Origin: Flavobacteriales bacterium UBA5869 | GTDB taxonomy: Bacteria > Bacteroidota > Bacteroidia > Flavobacteriales_D > Crocinitomicaceae | Direction of reading: 5' to 3' | DNA: 9,038 nt | Assembly: GCA_002432565.1 (NCBI GenBank) | Contig: DJFP01000059.1 | Span: 1-9,038, forward strand | Shown: positions 1 to 7,628 of the stretch, piece after piece | How positions within the stretch are numbered: position 1 is the stretch's first letter | Layout: each line of letters opens with the position of its first letter | Notes under the pieces: model-generated | What the model was told of the DNA's origin: nothing | The model's database searches: none | The model's input: only the letters and a program-made list of their open reading frames with translations | Made by a program: the position numbers and the translations under genes

Positions 1-1146
1 CTTTTCATAGATTGTCTCGAGGTTGTCGTTTATTTGTTTGCACTGTTCCAGCTTTACTTTCAGATTCAATCGTTTTTGTTCCAATTCAAGCGTTTGTTTT
101 TCCAATTGCAAATCGATCAGCTCTTTCCGGTTTTCCAATTCTTCCCATTTAACAGCATTGACCCGTTTGGTTTTGAGCCATTCCCCGCGGTTGAACAAGG
201 GCACATTCAGATAAATCCCGATTCCTTCATATAAATTCTCGTTGATTTGCCTGGAATAGGATTTGGTTGGATTTCCGGCTGACAGATAATCTTTATTGTT
301 GGTTGAAAATCCCGTTCCCAAAAGTCCGTTCAGCGAAACAACCGGAAGAATTTTCGCCCGCTCGGTCTTCCATTCATTTCGCAGTGATTCGAATTCCAAT
401 TCTATCAATTCTAACTGAAACGCCTCGTCCAACCGAATCTTTTCCCTCATCACGGCAATGGAAGACAAATCAACTCTGTAAAGCGATTTCAGAGACTGTC
501 CCATTTGAAAGTTAAGATCCATCCATTTCAATTTGCATTCGTTATCCAGGTTTCTCAATAAATCTTCTTCCTCCATAAGAATGTTGTGGCTTTTAAGCGT
601 ATCAATCACATGAATCCTGCCTTCCTTTATCAGCAATCTTTGAACAGTTTGGATTTGACGGTACTTCTCCCAACGTGATTCCGCCAACCGGACCTGAACT
701 GAAAGTTTACATAAATCCAGGTAGGTTTCGACTGCCCGGACCTTTAATTCGTTTCTTTTCCTCTCCAAACCAACCTGATCCCTTTCAATAGCTGCCCGAA
801 ACAAATGCCGTTTGTAGAAATAAGAAAAGCCATTAAACAACTGAAGGCTCGAATTCAATCCGAAAGACTGGGAATTGACAGAATTCGTTGCAAACGTATT
901 CGTAAAAGCATCCAATCTTCTTCCAAAAGAAGTGTTCAATCCCGCATTTGCAGAGATATTGGGAAGCAAAGTCCACCAATGGAACTGTTTATTAATTCCG
1001 GAAACATTCAGCGATCCTGACTCAGCGGCCGTTTGAAGTGAGTTATTCTCCACTTTATCCAGGCAAGACTGCAATGTGAGTATTTCCTGGCCCAAAGCAA
1101 GCGGCGAAAAACATCCAAACAACAGAAAAAATACCGGGTAATTCAT
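1..1146 (-). CDS. TolC-family outer membrane efflux protein, C-terminus cut by window edge
   Basis: Outer membrane and periplasm-spanning channel, the last part of the type I secretion conduit that exports the mature peptide. I translated this frame by hand: from the ATG at 1146 it stays open for 382 codons to the window edge. The first 19-20 residues are a signal peptide (MNYPVFFLLFGCFSPLALGQ). The mature part starts with EILTLQSCLDKVENNS and then the LLPNISANAGLNTSFG segment typical of Bacteroidota TolC homologues. Long amphipathic helices follow, and the outer-membrane-efflux repeat recurs near residues 320-335 (GIGIYLNVPLFNRGEW). Family members are usually about 430-480 residues, so roughly 50-100 C-terminal residues lie outside the window. 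The start overlaps the HlyD stop as ATGA, which fixes the start and suggests coupled translation. Family assignment is firm; the exported substrate is inferred from the operon. Confidence 0.93.
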   Translation of the reverse strand, partial: MNYPVFFLLFGCFSPLALGQEILTLQSCLDKVENNSLQTAAESGSLNVSGINKQFHWWTLLPNISANAGLNTSFGRRLDAFTNTFATNSVNSQSFGLNSSLQLFNGFSYFYKRHLFRAAIERDQVGLERKRNELKVRAVETYLDLCKLSVQVRLAESRWEKYRQIQTVQRLLIKEGRIHVIDTLKSHNILMEEEDLLRNLDNECKLKWMDLNFQMGQSLKSLYRVDLSSIAVMREKIRLDEAFQLELIELEFESLRNEWKTERAKILPVVSLNGLLGTGFSTNNKDYLSAGNPTKSYSRQINENLYEGIGIYLNVPLFNRGEWLKTKRVNAVKWEELENRKELIDLQLEKQTLELEQKRLNLKVKLEQCKQINDNLETIYEK

Positions 1147-2432
1147 TTGATCAGTGCTGTAAATTGTTCAAAAAACCGCATCAACAAACGCTTATCTTTC
1201 GTAATAACGATTACTTTTCCTTTCAGCTGTGCCCTGGGTGGAATCTGCAGGTTGTAAGTTGTTTTCAATTGATTCGGAAGCTCAATACGCAGTTCATATT
1301 TTCCGTTCTTGTCCATTTGAGTAATGGCACTCACTCTTCCCTCCAGCATTCCGAATTCCGTTTTCGGATAATCCGTCAATTCAATAAATGTCCTTTGTCC
1401 TTTTTTAATTTTCCCCGATCCGGAACTTATTACAGAAGCCACGGCCTGATAACCATTCCCATCAGGAACAATAATAAGGGAAGCTTCCTCGGCTTTGTAG
1501 TACCTGTTGACCTGAAGCATCTTGTTAAAAATTACTTTACCGGAACATGGAGCTGTCCAGGCAGCATCTTTCTTCCAGTTTAGGAACTCATTGGTCAATC
1601 CCGTAAGCATCTGCCGAATTTCAGCTGATCGTTGAAGTCTTTCCGCACGGACATCGTGTTCGAGCTTCAGGATCTCTTTACGCAAACTGTTCAATGTGAT
1701 CAAATTCTGAATGGCTTGTTCTTTTTGCCCTTCAACTGCCTGCATGGATTGGTTCCTGGAACGTTTTTCCTGGGTGAGGGATTGCCTGGAAATGGCATTT
1801 TGCTCAGCCAGACGTTCCCCGCCGGCCAATTGTTCTTCCATCAAAGCATATTCGCTTTCCGAAAGTTTAATTTTCTTACCTGAAATAACCTGCAGCTGTT
1901 CCCGAAAAGCAATTTCCCTGCGGATCAGTTTGAGTTCTTCTTGTTCCGGGCTTGAAGCATATTCCAGGTTCCATTCCCGGATCTTTGAAAGCAGGTTTGT
2001 CCATCGCTCCCCAAAACTTCCCAGTTGCAGCTGCTGATCGAAAACGGGAATTTCCGATGGGAATTCGCCCTGCAACGCTTCAAGTTCCTTCAAATAAGCC
2101 AGCGCTTTTTCAAAGTCATGCGCATTGACCCTAAAGTCAAACTGGGCAAGCAGATCCCCGGCTCTTACCTCTTGGTTTTCAACGACATTTAAAGCCTTCA
2201 GCTGCACATAACTCTGGTTCGAGAGTTCGATCGGCGCCCTGGAAGTCGTTACAATTACTTCACCGGGAATCTCATCCGGATAACGGACAAGCCAGGCCAA
2301 ACTTACCAAAAGAGACAAGGCCAGCAACAACACGCCGCCTCCCGAATTGACGATCCATTTCGGCGGAGTTGTGAGCAGTTCATTCATTTCCTCACTTCTT
2401 AACCCGGTGAATTCCTCGTATTCCTTTTTCAT
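1143..2432 (-). CDS. HlyD-family membrane fusion (periplasmic adaptor) protein
   Basis: Inner-membrane-anchored adaptor, 429 residues, that links the C39 ABC transporter to the TolC channel. A short cytoplasmic tail (residues 1-25) precedes one transmembrane helix at about 30-50 (GGGVLLLALSLLVSLAWLV). The first lipoyl/barrel half follows at about 75-100 (EVRAGDLLAQFD). A long, charged, predicted coiled-coil hairpin spans about 105-285, and the second lipoyl half is at about 292-302 (WTAPCSGKVIF). The rest is beta-barrel-like to the C-terminus. I chose the ATG at 2432 because it lies 10 bases after the ABC transporter stop. The frame is open further upstream to 2576, but that part overlaps the ABC gene and reads as low-complexity Trp/Arg-rich sequence unlike this family. 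The stop overlaps the tolC-like start (ATGA). The pairing with a C39 transporter is standard for double-glycine peptide export. Confidence 0.92.
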   Translation of the reverse strand: MKKEYEEFTGLRSEEMNELLTTPPKWIVNSGGGVLLLALSLLVSLAWLVRYPDEIPGEVIVTTSRAPIELSNQSYVQLKALNVVENQEVRAGDLLAQFDFRVNAHDFEKALAYLKELEALQGEFPSEIPVFDQQLQLGSFGERWTNLLSKIREWNLEYASSPEQEELKLIRREIAFREQLQVISGKKIKLSESEYALMEEQLAGGERLAEQNAISRQSLTQEKRSRNQSMQAVEGQKEQAIQNLITLNSLRKEILKLEHDVRAERLQRSAEIRQMLTGLTNEFLNWKKDAAWTAPCSGKVIFNKMLQVNRYYKAEEASLIIVPDGNGYQAVASVISSGSGKIKKGQRTFIELTDYPKTEFGMLEGRVSAITQMDKNGKYELRIELPNQLKTTYNLQIPPRAQLKGKVIVITKDKRLLMRFFEQFTALIK

Positions 2433-2442
2433 TGGTTCCAAT

Positions 2443-4644
2443 TTATCCCGCCGCCTTTTCAAGTTCCAATTGACTCTGCACCAGGGAATAATAAGATCCC
2501 CTGAGAGCCAATAACTCATGATGTGTTCCTTTTTCAACCAGCGAACCGTTGTCCAGCACCACAATTTGATCCGCATTTTTCACAGTACTGAGCCTGTGCG
2601 CAATGACAACTGCTGTTCTACCTCCAAAAAACGCGTTCAGGTTATCCATGATGATCCGTTCATTTTTCGAATCCAGGGAACTGGTTGCTTCATCAAAGAA
2701 TAAAAATCCGGGATTCTTGTAAACGGCTCTGGCAATCAATATGCGTTGTTTTTGTCCGCCACTGATCCCCATTCCTTCATTCCCTATTTTCGTGTTGTAG
2801 CTTAACGGAAGCGCTTCGATAAATTCACGGATATTTGCTGTTTCAGCGGCATTTCTCAATTTCTGCCGGTCAATAATTTCCTCCCCGAGCGCAATATTAT
2901 TCGCTATCGTATCATTAAAAATGTATCCGTCCTGCATAACCGAACCACAATGAGCCCGCCAAACCTGCTGCGTAAAGTTTTCCAGATCCATGGAATCAAT
3001 CCTTATTTTTCCGCTCGTAGGCTCGTAAAACCGCAGAAGCAGTTTCATCAAAGTTGTTTTACCACTGCCACTTGCCCCCACAATTGCAGTCAAGCTACCG
3101 GATCGGATAGTGAGGTCAATGTTTTCCAGCACATCTTTTTCGGCTCCTTTGTATCGAAAGCTGATTCCTTCCAAAACAAGGTCTTTCTGCCCGGGAAGTT
3201 CATTAAACCTGTGCGAATCCTCCGGTTCTTCGTCTTCCTTGTTATGGATCTCATTCAGGCGTTCCAGGGAAATTTTAGCATCCTGTACCGAATAAATGAA
3301 TCCCAAAAACTGGGAAATCGGGGCATTTAACTGACCGATGATATACGAAACCGATAACATCATGCCCAGGGTCAGCTGTCCGTCTATTACTAACTTGGCG
3401 GTATAAAAACTGACAAGGATATTCTTCAGTTCGTTGATGAATGTTGCACCGTTACTTTGGAACTGCTCCAATCGCAGGGTTTTGATGCTTAGTTTGAACA
3501 GCTTCACCTGTATCCGCTCCCAATCCCAGCGCTTTTGCCTTTCTGCATTGTGTAGTTTGATTTCCTGTATCCCGTGGATCAACTCAACTATTTTCGACTT
3601 GTCTTCTCCACCTCGTGAAAAACGCTCCTGGTCCAGGTCCTTTCTCTTCCTTAGAAAAAGCTGAACCCACCCGAAATACACCATGCTTCCTGCCAGGAAA
3701 ATGAAGAAAACAGGCAGACTGTAAACCATCAACACGATACTGAATATCAAGAAATTGAAAAACGAGAATAATACGCTCAGTGTCTGATTTGTAAGCAGGG
3801 TTTCTATCCGGGAATGATCGTCAATCCGCAGCATCAAATCACCCATCTTCTTAATATCAAAGAATGAAATGGGCAGTTTCATTAACTTGACCAGGAAATC
3901 AGATACCAGTGAAATATTGATCCGTGCGCTCAAATGCAGCAAGATCCAGCTCCTGACAATATCGACACTCATCCTGCCCAGGAAAACAAATAACTGTCCG
4001 AAAAGGATTAAGTACAGGAAGTGATAATCCTTGTTTTGTATCCCGATGTCCACCACACTCTGCGTTAAAAAGGGAACGATCAGCTGCAGGATACTTGATG
4101 CCAGCAATCCGAAACTGAGCTGAACCAGGAACCTGCGGTACTTTTTCAGGTATTGGAATAAAAACCGGAATCCGTTTCCTCCCGTTATTTCTCCTTCTTC
4201 CTTTTCCATGAACGAAGGCGTAGTCTCGAGCAGCAGACAGATTCCTTCTTCGGTATTTTCATCGGCATGAGTCCCGATCCAGTTGGTTAAGAATTCCTTT
4301 TTGGAATAGATTCGCTTTCCTTTTGCCGGATCGGCCACATAAAACCGGCTTCCCCTGACCTTGTATAAAACAACGTAATGACGCTCGTTCCAAAAACAAA
4401 TACAGGGCAATGGAGCATCTTGTTTGAGGCTCTGCAAGTTGATTTTAACAGCCAGTGTGCGCAAACCGATTCTTTCCGCAGCATTGCTGAGCGTCTGCAG
4501 ACTGCTGCCCAAGAGAGTTGTTTCGGAAAGATCCCGCAGTTTCTCCAGGCTGATGGAACGACCGTAATACTTTGCGATCATGCGAAGGCAGGTCGGACCA
4601 CAATCCATAGAATCTGGCTGCATGTATACCGGGAAAGGTTTCAC
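2443..4644 (-). CDS. Peptidase-containing ABC transporter (PCAT; C39 peptidase + TMD + NBD)
   Basis: Bifunctional inner-membrane exporter, 733 residues, the full length usual for the family. Its N-terminal C39 cysteine protease removes the leader after Gly-Gly, and the transporter then moves the peptide out. The protease has all the expected residues: Gln9 (oxyanion hole), Cys15 in DCGPTC, His89 in NERHYVVL and Asp105 in ADP. Hydrophobic transmembrane segments lie between about residues 172 and 440. The nucleotide-binding domain has Walker A GASGSGKT at 523-530, the Q-loop Gln571, signature ISGGQKQR at 627-634, Walker B FLFFDE at 647-652, and the H-loop His683 in IAHRLST. All key residues are present, so both activities are predicted intact. 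The start is 5 bases after the preceding stop. The natural substrate is inferred to be the double-glycine precursor at 8588-8794, about 4 kb upstream in the same operon. Confidence 0.96.
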   Translation of the reverse strand: MKPFPVYMQPDSMDCGPTCLRMIAKYYGRSISLEKLRDLSETTLLGSSLQTLSNAAERIGLRTLAVKINLQSLKQDAPLPCICFWNERHYVVLYKVRGSRFYVADPAKGKRIYSKKEFLTNWIGTHADENTEEGICLLLETTPSFMEKEEGEITGGNGFRFLFQYLKKYRRFLVQLSFGLLASSILQLIVPFLTQSVVDIGIQNKDYHFLYLILFGQLFVFLGRMSVDIVRSWILLHLSARINISLVSDFLVKLMKLPISFFDIKKMGDLMLRIDDHSRIETLLTNQTLSVLFSFFNFLIFSIVLMVYSLPVFFIFLAGSMVYFGWVQLFLRKRKDLDQERFSRGGEDKSKIVELIHGIQEIKLHNAERQKRWDWERIQVKLFKLSIKTLRLEQFQSNGATFINELKNILVSFYTAKLVIDGQLTLGMMLSVSYIIGQLNAPISQFLGFIYSVQDAKISLERLNEIHNKEDEEPEDSHRFNELPGQKDLVLEGISFRYKGAEKDVLENIDLTIRSGSLTAIVGASGSGKTTLMKLLLRFYEPTSGKIRIDSMDLENFTQQVWRAHCGSVMQDGYIFNDTIANNIALGEEIIDRQKLRNAAETANIREFIEALPLSYNTKIGNEGMGISGGQKQRILIARAVYKNPGFLFFDEATSSLDSKNERIIMDNLNAFFGGRTAVVIAHRLSTVKNADQIVVLDNGSLVEKGTHHELLALRGSYYSLVQSQLELEKAAG

Positions 4645-4649
4645 AATTA

Positions 4650-5387
4650 CTAAGGTTTAAGAAAGACAACTTCTACGCGCATGTTCATATTCTCGTCTTT
4701 ATCCGTCTTTTCGGGTACTAATGGAACTGAATTGGAATAGCCATAACAGGTTATTCGCTTTCCATTAATTCCATGATTCATAAGATATGCCTTTACTTTC
4801 TCTGCTCGGTTAAGAGATAATATCAAATCGGGTTGACAGCAAACATGTCCGTTTAATTTGACCAGTACAGTAGTATCATTCAGCAAAATCATCTCAAGCA
4901 TTTTTAAATTCTCAATAGAATTCTTTACAATAGTGGTCGTTCCCGAATTGAAATTAATCTTAAGGTTCACAGGAGTATTGTACCTGATTGCAGGCTTCAC
5001 ACTATACACGAACACATCCACCCTGCGAAAAGTTTCTTCGTTATTCCTTCCCTTTTTGCGCTCTTCATTTTTGTTCAGCGTATCAATCACAAATGCTTTT
5101 ATGTTCGATGATCCAATAAGCTTTAAGACCGAAGTAATTCTTTTGGAAGCGAGGTTCTTATTGTATGCGGCAGTTCCAACTGTATCCGTATAAGCAATGA
5201 CTTTTATTTTTCCGTAAGTCAGTTTTAAATGATTGATCCTGCTTAAAAACGCTGCCGGGTTTTTAACGGTCGAACTGCCCACATCAAATGAGACGGAAAG
5301 GGAATCAGCCAATTTCACCTCGGCAAAATCCTGTGCTTTTAATCCGCAATAAGCAAACAGCCCCATTATCAATAGATATAATTTCAT
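4650..5387 (-). CDS. Exported protein with two tandem OmpA-C-like domains
   Basis: Predicted exported protein of 245 residues. A signal peptide (residues 1-18, ending GLKA before Gln19) is followed by two copies of an OmpA-like peptidoglycan-binding fold. Domain 1 (about 31-128) has YTDTVG at 66-71, Arg83 in LASKRITSV, and RRVDV at 121-125. Domain 2 (about 141-243) has GHVCCQ at 180-185, LSLNRAEKV with Arg194, the GINGKRITCYGYSNSVP segment, and MRVEV at 236-240. In the family, the Asp of the TD motif and the Arg of the LSxxRA motif bind diaminopimelate. Domain 1 keeps both, while domain 2 has lost the Asp and carries a Cys pair instead. There is no beta-barrel, so it is probably periplasmic. 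I chose the ATG at 5387 because it overlaps the gwsS stop as ATGA; a second ATG two codons earlier is possible. Its place between maturase and exporter genes suggests a cell-wall anchor or scaffold for the export machine, but that is inference. Confidence 0.82.
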   Translation of the reverse strand: MKLYLLIMGLFAYCGLKAQDFAEVKLADSLSVSFDVGSSTVKNPAAFLSRINHLKLTYGKIKVIAYTDTVGTAAYNKNLASKRITSVLKLIGSSNIKAFVIDTLNKNEERKKGRNNEETFRRVDVFVYSVKPAIRYNTPVNLKINFNSGTTTIVKNSIENLKMLEMILLNDTTVLVKLNGHVCCQPDLILSLNRAEKVKAYLMNHGINGKRITCYGYSNSVPLVPEKTDKDENMNMRVEVVFLKP

Positions 5388-6460
5388 CCCCATATTCTTG
5401 CATTTATCTCGTTCATTTTTTCTTCCGGAATGATCATGTTCCCGTTCTCAATGCGTATTCCGCAATCTTCTTCCGACAGGTAGTTTTCGTCGCCCTTCCA
5501 CAGACTGATAAATGGATTGTAACCGCATTTGGAAGGTTTGCCATTCTTCTTATTGTCCATGGTAAAAGCCCTGCAGTCGCTGCAAATGGTCCGGAACTCG
5601 CAAACAGAACAGATGCTGATTTTGTCTTTTGTCAGTTTCCATTTCTCTTGAAATGCATGCTCCAAAACCACTTCAGCACAGGAAGTATCGTCAACATGAC
5701 CGAATGTTTCGCGCAAGGAAGGACAATTTCCTATCCATCCATTCCGGTCAACACTTATCTTGTGGGCCAAACAGCTGTTGTAATTCATGTTCCGAACATA
5801 GGCTTGCGTATTTTGTCGAAACTGAGCCGTCGAAATATTTCCGCAATGTTCGTGTGAAACCGCTTCCTGCCGGGTAAATACCAATTTGTAAAAATTCACA
5901 TCCAATTCGAAGCCTTCCGAGGCATTGTAAACCAGGATTGTACTCAAGCGAAAAAAACGCTCTTTCAAAGCTGAATCCAAAAAGGCTTTCAGATCTTTGT
6001 GAAAAGGAACCATTATCTGAATCGACTCGATAGTTGTTTCATTGCTGTAAACCTGCAAAATCCGCAAATTCTTCACGACCGAATAGAAATCCAAAAACCG
6101 CACTTCCAGGAATTGTGTTCCCAGTTCATCCAACTGATCCAGAACAGAAGGAATGCTCCAGGATGAATTTTCATCTACTTCAAGGATGGCGTTATTGATG
6201 GCTGATGCCGGGTAATAATCCGTCGGGAGTGGTGTTAAAGCGATTTCCTCGTCAATCAGTAAACCCAATTCGTTTTCAAGGATAAACGATTCATATTCTT
6301 CCGTTAACGTCCTGTCCTGTTCCAGGCAATCCACCAGATCATTCGGGACCAAATGCGATTTTGCCTTTTGCAGGTCAACAAGCAAAGAACGATTGTACCC
6401 CTTCACCGGAATCACATTCGGATATAATTTCAGTACCTGCCTGCTTTCAACCGTATTCAT
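5384..6460 (-). CDS. gwsS: Grasp-with-spasm SPASM-domain peptide maturase GwsS
   Basis: Partner protein of the GwsG ATP-grasp enzyme, 358 residues. The C-terminal half holds a SPASM-type cysteine set: C230, x10, G, x4, C246, then C284xxC287x5C293xxC296 (CSVCEFRTICSDC), and C312. Further cysteines are at 206, 261 and 333. This set should bind auxiliary iron-sulfur clusters. The N-terminal 200 residues contain no CxxxCxxC radical-SAM motif; the only cysteine there is C45. It is therefore not expected to be a classical radical SAM enzyme, in line with what I know of this family. I chose the ATG at 6460 because it overlaps the preceding stop as ATGA and begins a well-formed N-terminus (MNTVESRQVLKLYPNVIPVKG). 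The frame extends 19 codons further up, into the preceding small gene. It is probably cytoplasmic and may recognise the leader or organise the maturation complex. The exact reaction is unknown to me. Confidence 0.9.
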   Translation of the reverse strand: MNTVESRQVLKLYPNVIPVKGYNRSLLVDLQKAKSHLVPNDLVDCLEQDRTLTEEYESFILENELGLLIDEEIALTPLPTDYYPASAINNAILEVDENSSWSIPSVLDQLDELGTQFLEVRFLDFYSVVKNLRILQVYSNETTIESIQIMVPFHKDLKAFLDSALKERFFRLSTILVYNASEGFELDVNFYKLVFTRQEAVSHEHCGNISTAQFRQNTQAYVRNMNYNSCLAHKISVDRNGWIGNCPSLRETFGHVDDTSCAEVVLEHAFQEKWKLTKDKISICSVCEFRTICSDCRAFTMDNKKNGKPSKCGYNPFISLWKGDENYLSEEDCGIRIENGNMIIPEEKMNEINARIWG

Positions 6461-6648
6461 AGCTTTTGGGAATAATCGATCATTAATGAAATGGGCATCA
6501 TTGGTTCGTACAAACATTCCAGCCTATCCATCTTTAATTTCTGGATCGTAATCCGGGCCTGTTCTTCTCTTTTCTTTCTTTTTTGATCCAAGTCCGAACC
6601 GGGAAATTTTTTAGCTAAAATCGCATCTGCCGTTTCAATTCCTTCCAT
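6457..6648 (-). CDS. Small basic protein of unknown function between gwsG and gwsS
   Basis: I do not recognise this 63-residue protein. It is rich in Lys, Arg and Glu, and its middle part (residues 20-45, including DQKRKKREEQARITIQKLKM) should form one charged helix. A more hydrophobic tail follows (ECLYEPMMPISLMIDYSQKL). It has one cysteine, no signal peptide and no membrane segment. It fits tightly into the operon: its ATG is 5 bases past the gwsG stop, and its stop overlaps the gwsS start as ATGA. That spacing is the main argument that it is translated. An alternative TTG start at 6657 overlapping the gwsG stop would add three residues. It could be a maturase accessory or leader-binding helper, or it could serve chiefly to carry ribosomes onto gwsS. 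It does not look like a second precursor, since it has no double-glycine leader. Confidence 0.6.
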   Translation of the reverse strand: MEGIETADAILAKKFPGSDLDQKRKKREEQARITIQKLKMDRLECLYEPMMPISLMIDYSQKL

Positions 6649-6653
6649 AGCTT

Positions 6654-7628
6654 TCAATTCATTAAAAATTTGGCCACCTCGTAATCCACATTCGAGTTTG
6701 TTGTCTGGGAAACTGCTCCGTACTGGCCGTTCGGATTGACTTCCAGGAACACGTATCTTTTATCTTTCGTAACCACGATGTCCAGCGATCCGAAATTCAG
6801 ATCCAATTTTCTCATCAGTTCACCAACCTGTTTTTCAATGGCTTCCGGCAGGGTGTAATTACACATCCGCATCCCGGAATCATATCCCAACCGATAATCC
6901 AATGCCGCAACCTCCCGGCTTTGAGAGAAAATGGCTTGCGAATAAACCTTGCCGTCCAGGTAAATCGTCCGGATCTCAAACAGCTTGTCGAGTTTTTCCT
7001 GGAACATGCTCAGATCAAAAAAATCCGGCAGTGATTCCAACTCTACCTTGCCCACCGGAACGGTGTATCCCATCCGGTAACTGTCTGCTTCTCCCGATTT
7101 GGTATAATTGACACATTCAAAAGGGAATGCGAGTGATTTCGTAATAATTGCTTCTTTATTTTGCTTCCAAAAATCCAGCAGGTATTGTTTGGACCTTGTG
7201 ATCAGGGTCTTTGGAATCTCGATATTCAGCGAAGTACATATTTCCAGGAATTCAATTTTATTGTAGTTTCCATGCCCGAATTTCCCCAAACACCTTTTTG
7301 CATGAAAACAACGTCGGATTTGTTCGGTCCTTGTTTTTAGGTGTTCATCCGAATAAACTTTTAATCCTTCCTGGGAAAAGTCGCCGGTCCCGAAACGATA
7401 CACCTGGATATCCGTTCTGCGGTACCAAACAGCTTTCACATCACCGGAACTGCATACGAAGCGATTATTTCTGTAAATCCGGTAATCAAAAGTGTCGCGA
7501 TCGATCATGTATTCCAACTCAATCGCATCATCTTCCAGGAATACTTCAAAAGGTTCCCGGTGATTGTTCAAATAAGCAAGAACATTCCGTGAATTCAAAT
7601 CAGCCCGTTCCGTAAAAACCAGTATCAT
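6654..7628 (-). CDS. gwsG: Grasp-with-spasm ATP-grasp peptide maturase GwsG
   Basis: ATP-grasp ligase, 324 residues, the usual length for MvdC/MvdD-like graspetide enzymes. It is predicted to activate Asp/Glu side chains of the precursor core as acyl-phosphates and join them to Thr/Ser (ester) or Lys (amide) side chains. Visible family features are the N-terminus MILVFTERADLNSRNVLAYL, the AVWYRRTD segment at 66-73, NKIEFLEICTSLNIEIPKTL at 123-142, and the ATP-binding Lys in IITKSL (K164). EIRTIYLDGK is at 218-227, and the metal-binding end is GSLDIVV followed by FLEVNPNGQYG at 294-304, with Glu296 and Asn298. I chose the ATG at 7628 because it overlaps the upstream stop as ATGA and gives the family's normal N-terminus; an ATG 11 codons earlier lies inside the upstream gene. 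It is cytoplasmic. Its likely substrate is the precursor at 8588-8794. Confidence 0.93.
   Translation of the reverse strand: MILVFTERADLNSRNVLAYLNNHREPFEVFLEDDAIELEYMIDRDTFDYRIYRNNRFVCSSGDVKAVWYRRTDIQVYRFGTGDFSQEGLKVYSDEHLKTRTEQIRRCFHAKRCLGKFGHGNYNKIEFLEICTSLNIEIPKTLITRSKQYLLDFWKQNKEAIITKSLAFPFECVNYTKSGEADSYRMGYTVPVGKVELESLPDFFDLSMFQEKLDKLFEIRTIYLDGKVYSQAIFSQSREVAALDYRLGYDSGMRMCNYTLPEAIEKQVGELMRKLDLNFGSLDIVVTKDKRYVFLEVNPNGQYGAVSQTTNSNVDYEVAKFLMN

Noticed and set aside
1164..2037. Several plus-strand open frames of 80-140 codons
   Set aside because: They are antisense to the HlyD gene, with low-complexity Phe/Ser/Cys-rich translations typical of shadow frames.
2433..2576. Upstream extension of the HlyD frame by 48 codons
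   Set aside because: It overlaps the end of the ABC transporter gene and reads as Trp/Arg-rich nonsense; the ATG at 2432 gives the family's normal N-terminus.
4287..4669. Two short minus-strand frames overlapping the start of the ABC gene
   Set aside because: They are in other frames of the C39 domain, whose catalytic residues are all intact in the chosen frame.
5288..5857. 189-codon open frame on the plus strand
   Set aside because: It lies wholly antisense to gwsS and the OmpA-like gene, has no recognisable motif or operon context, and the opposite strand encodes convincing families.
5384..6460. Reading the SPASM protein as an active radical SAM enzyme (sactipeptide-like maturation)
   Set aside because: No CxxxCxxC motif is present and the precursor core has no cysteine.
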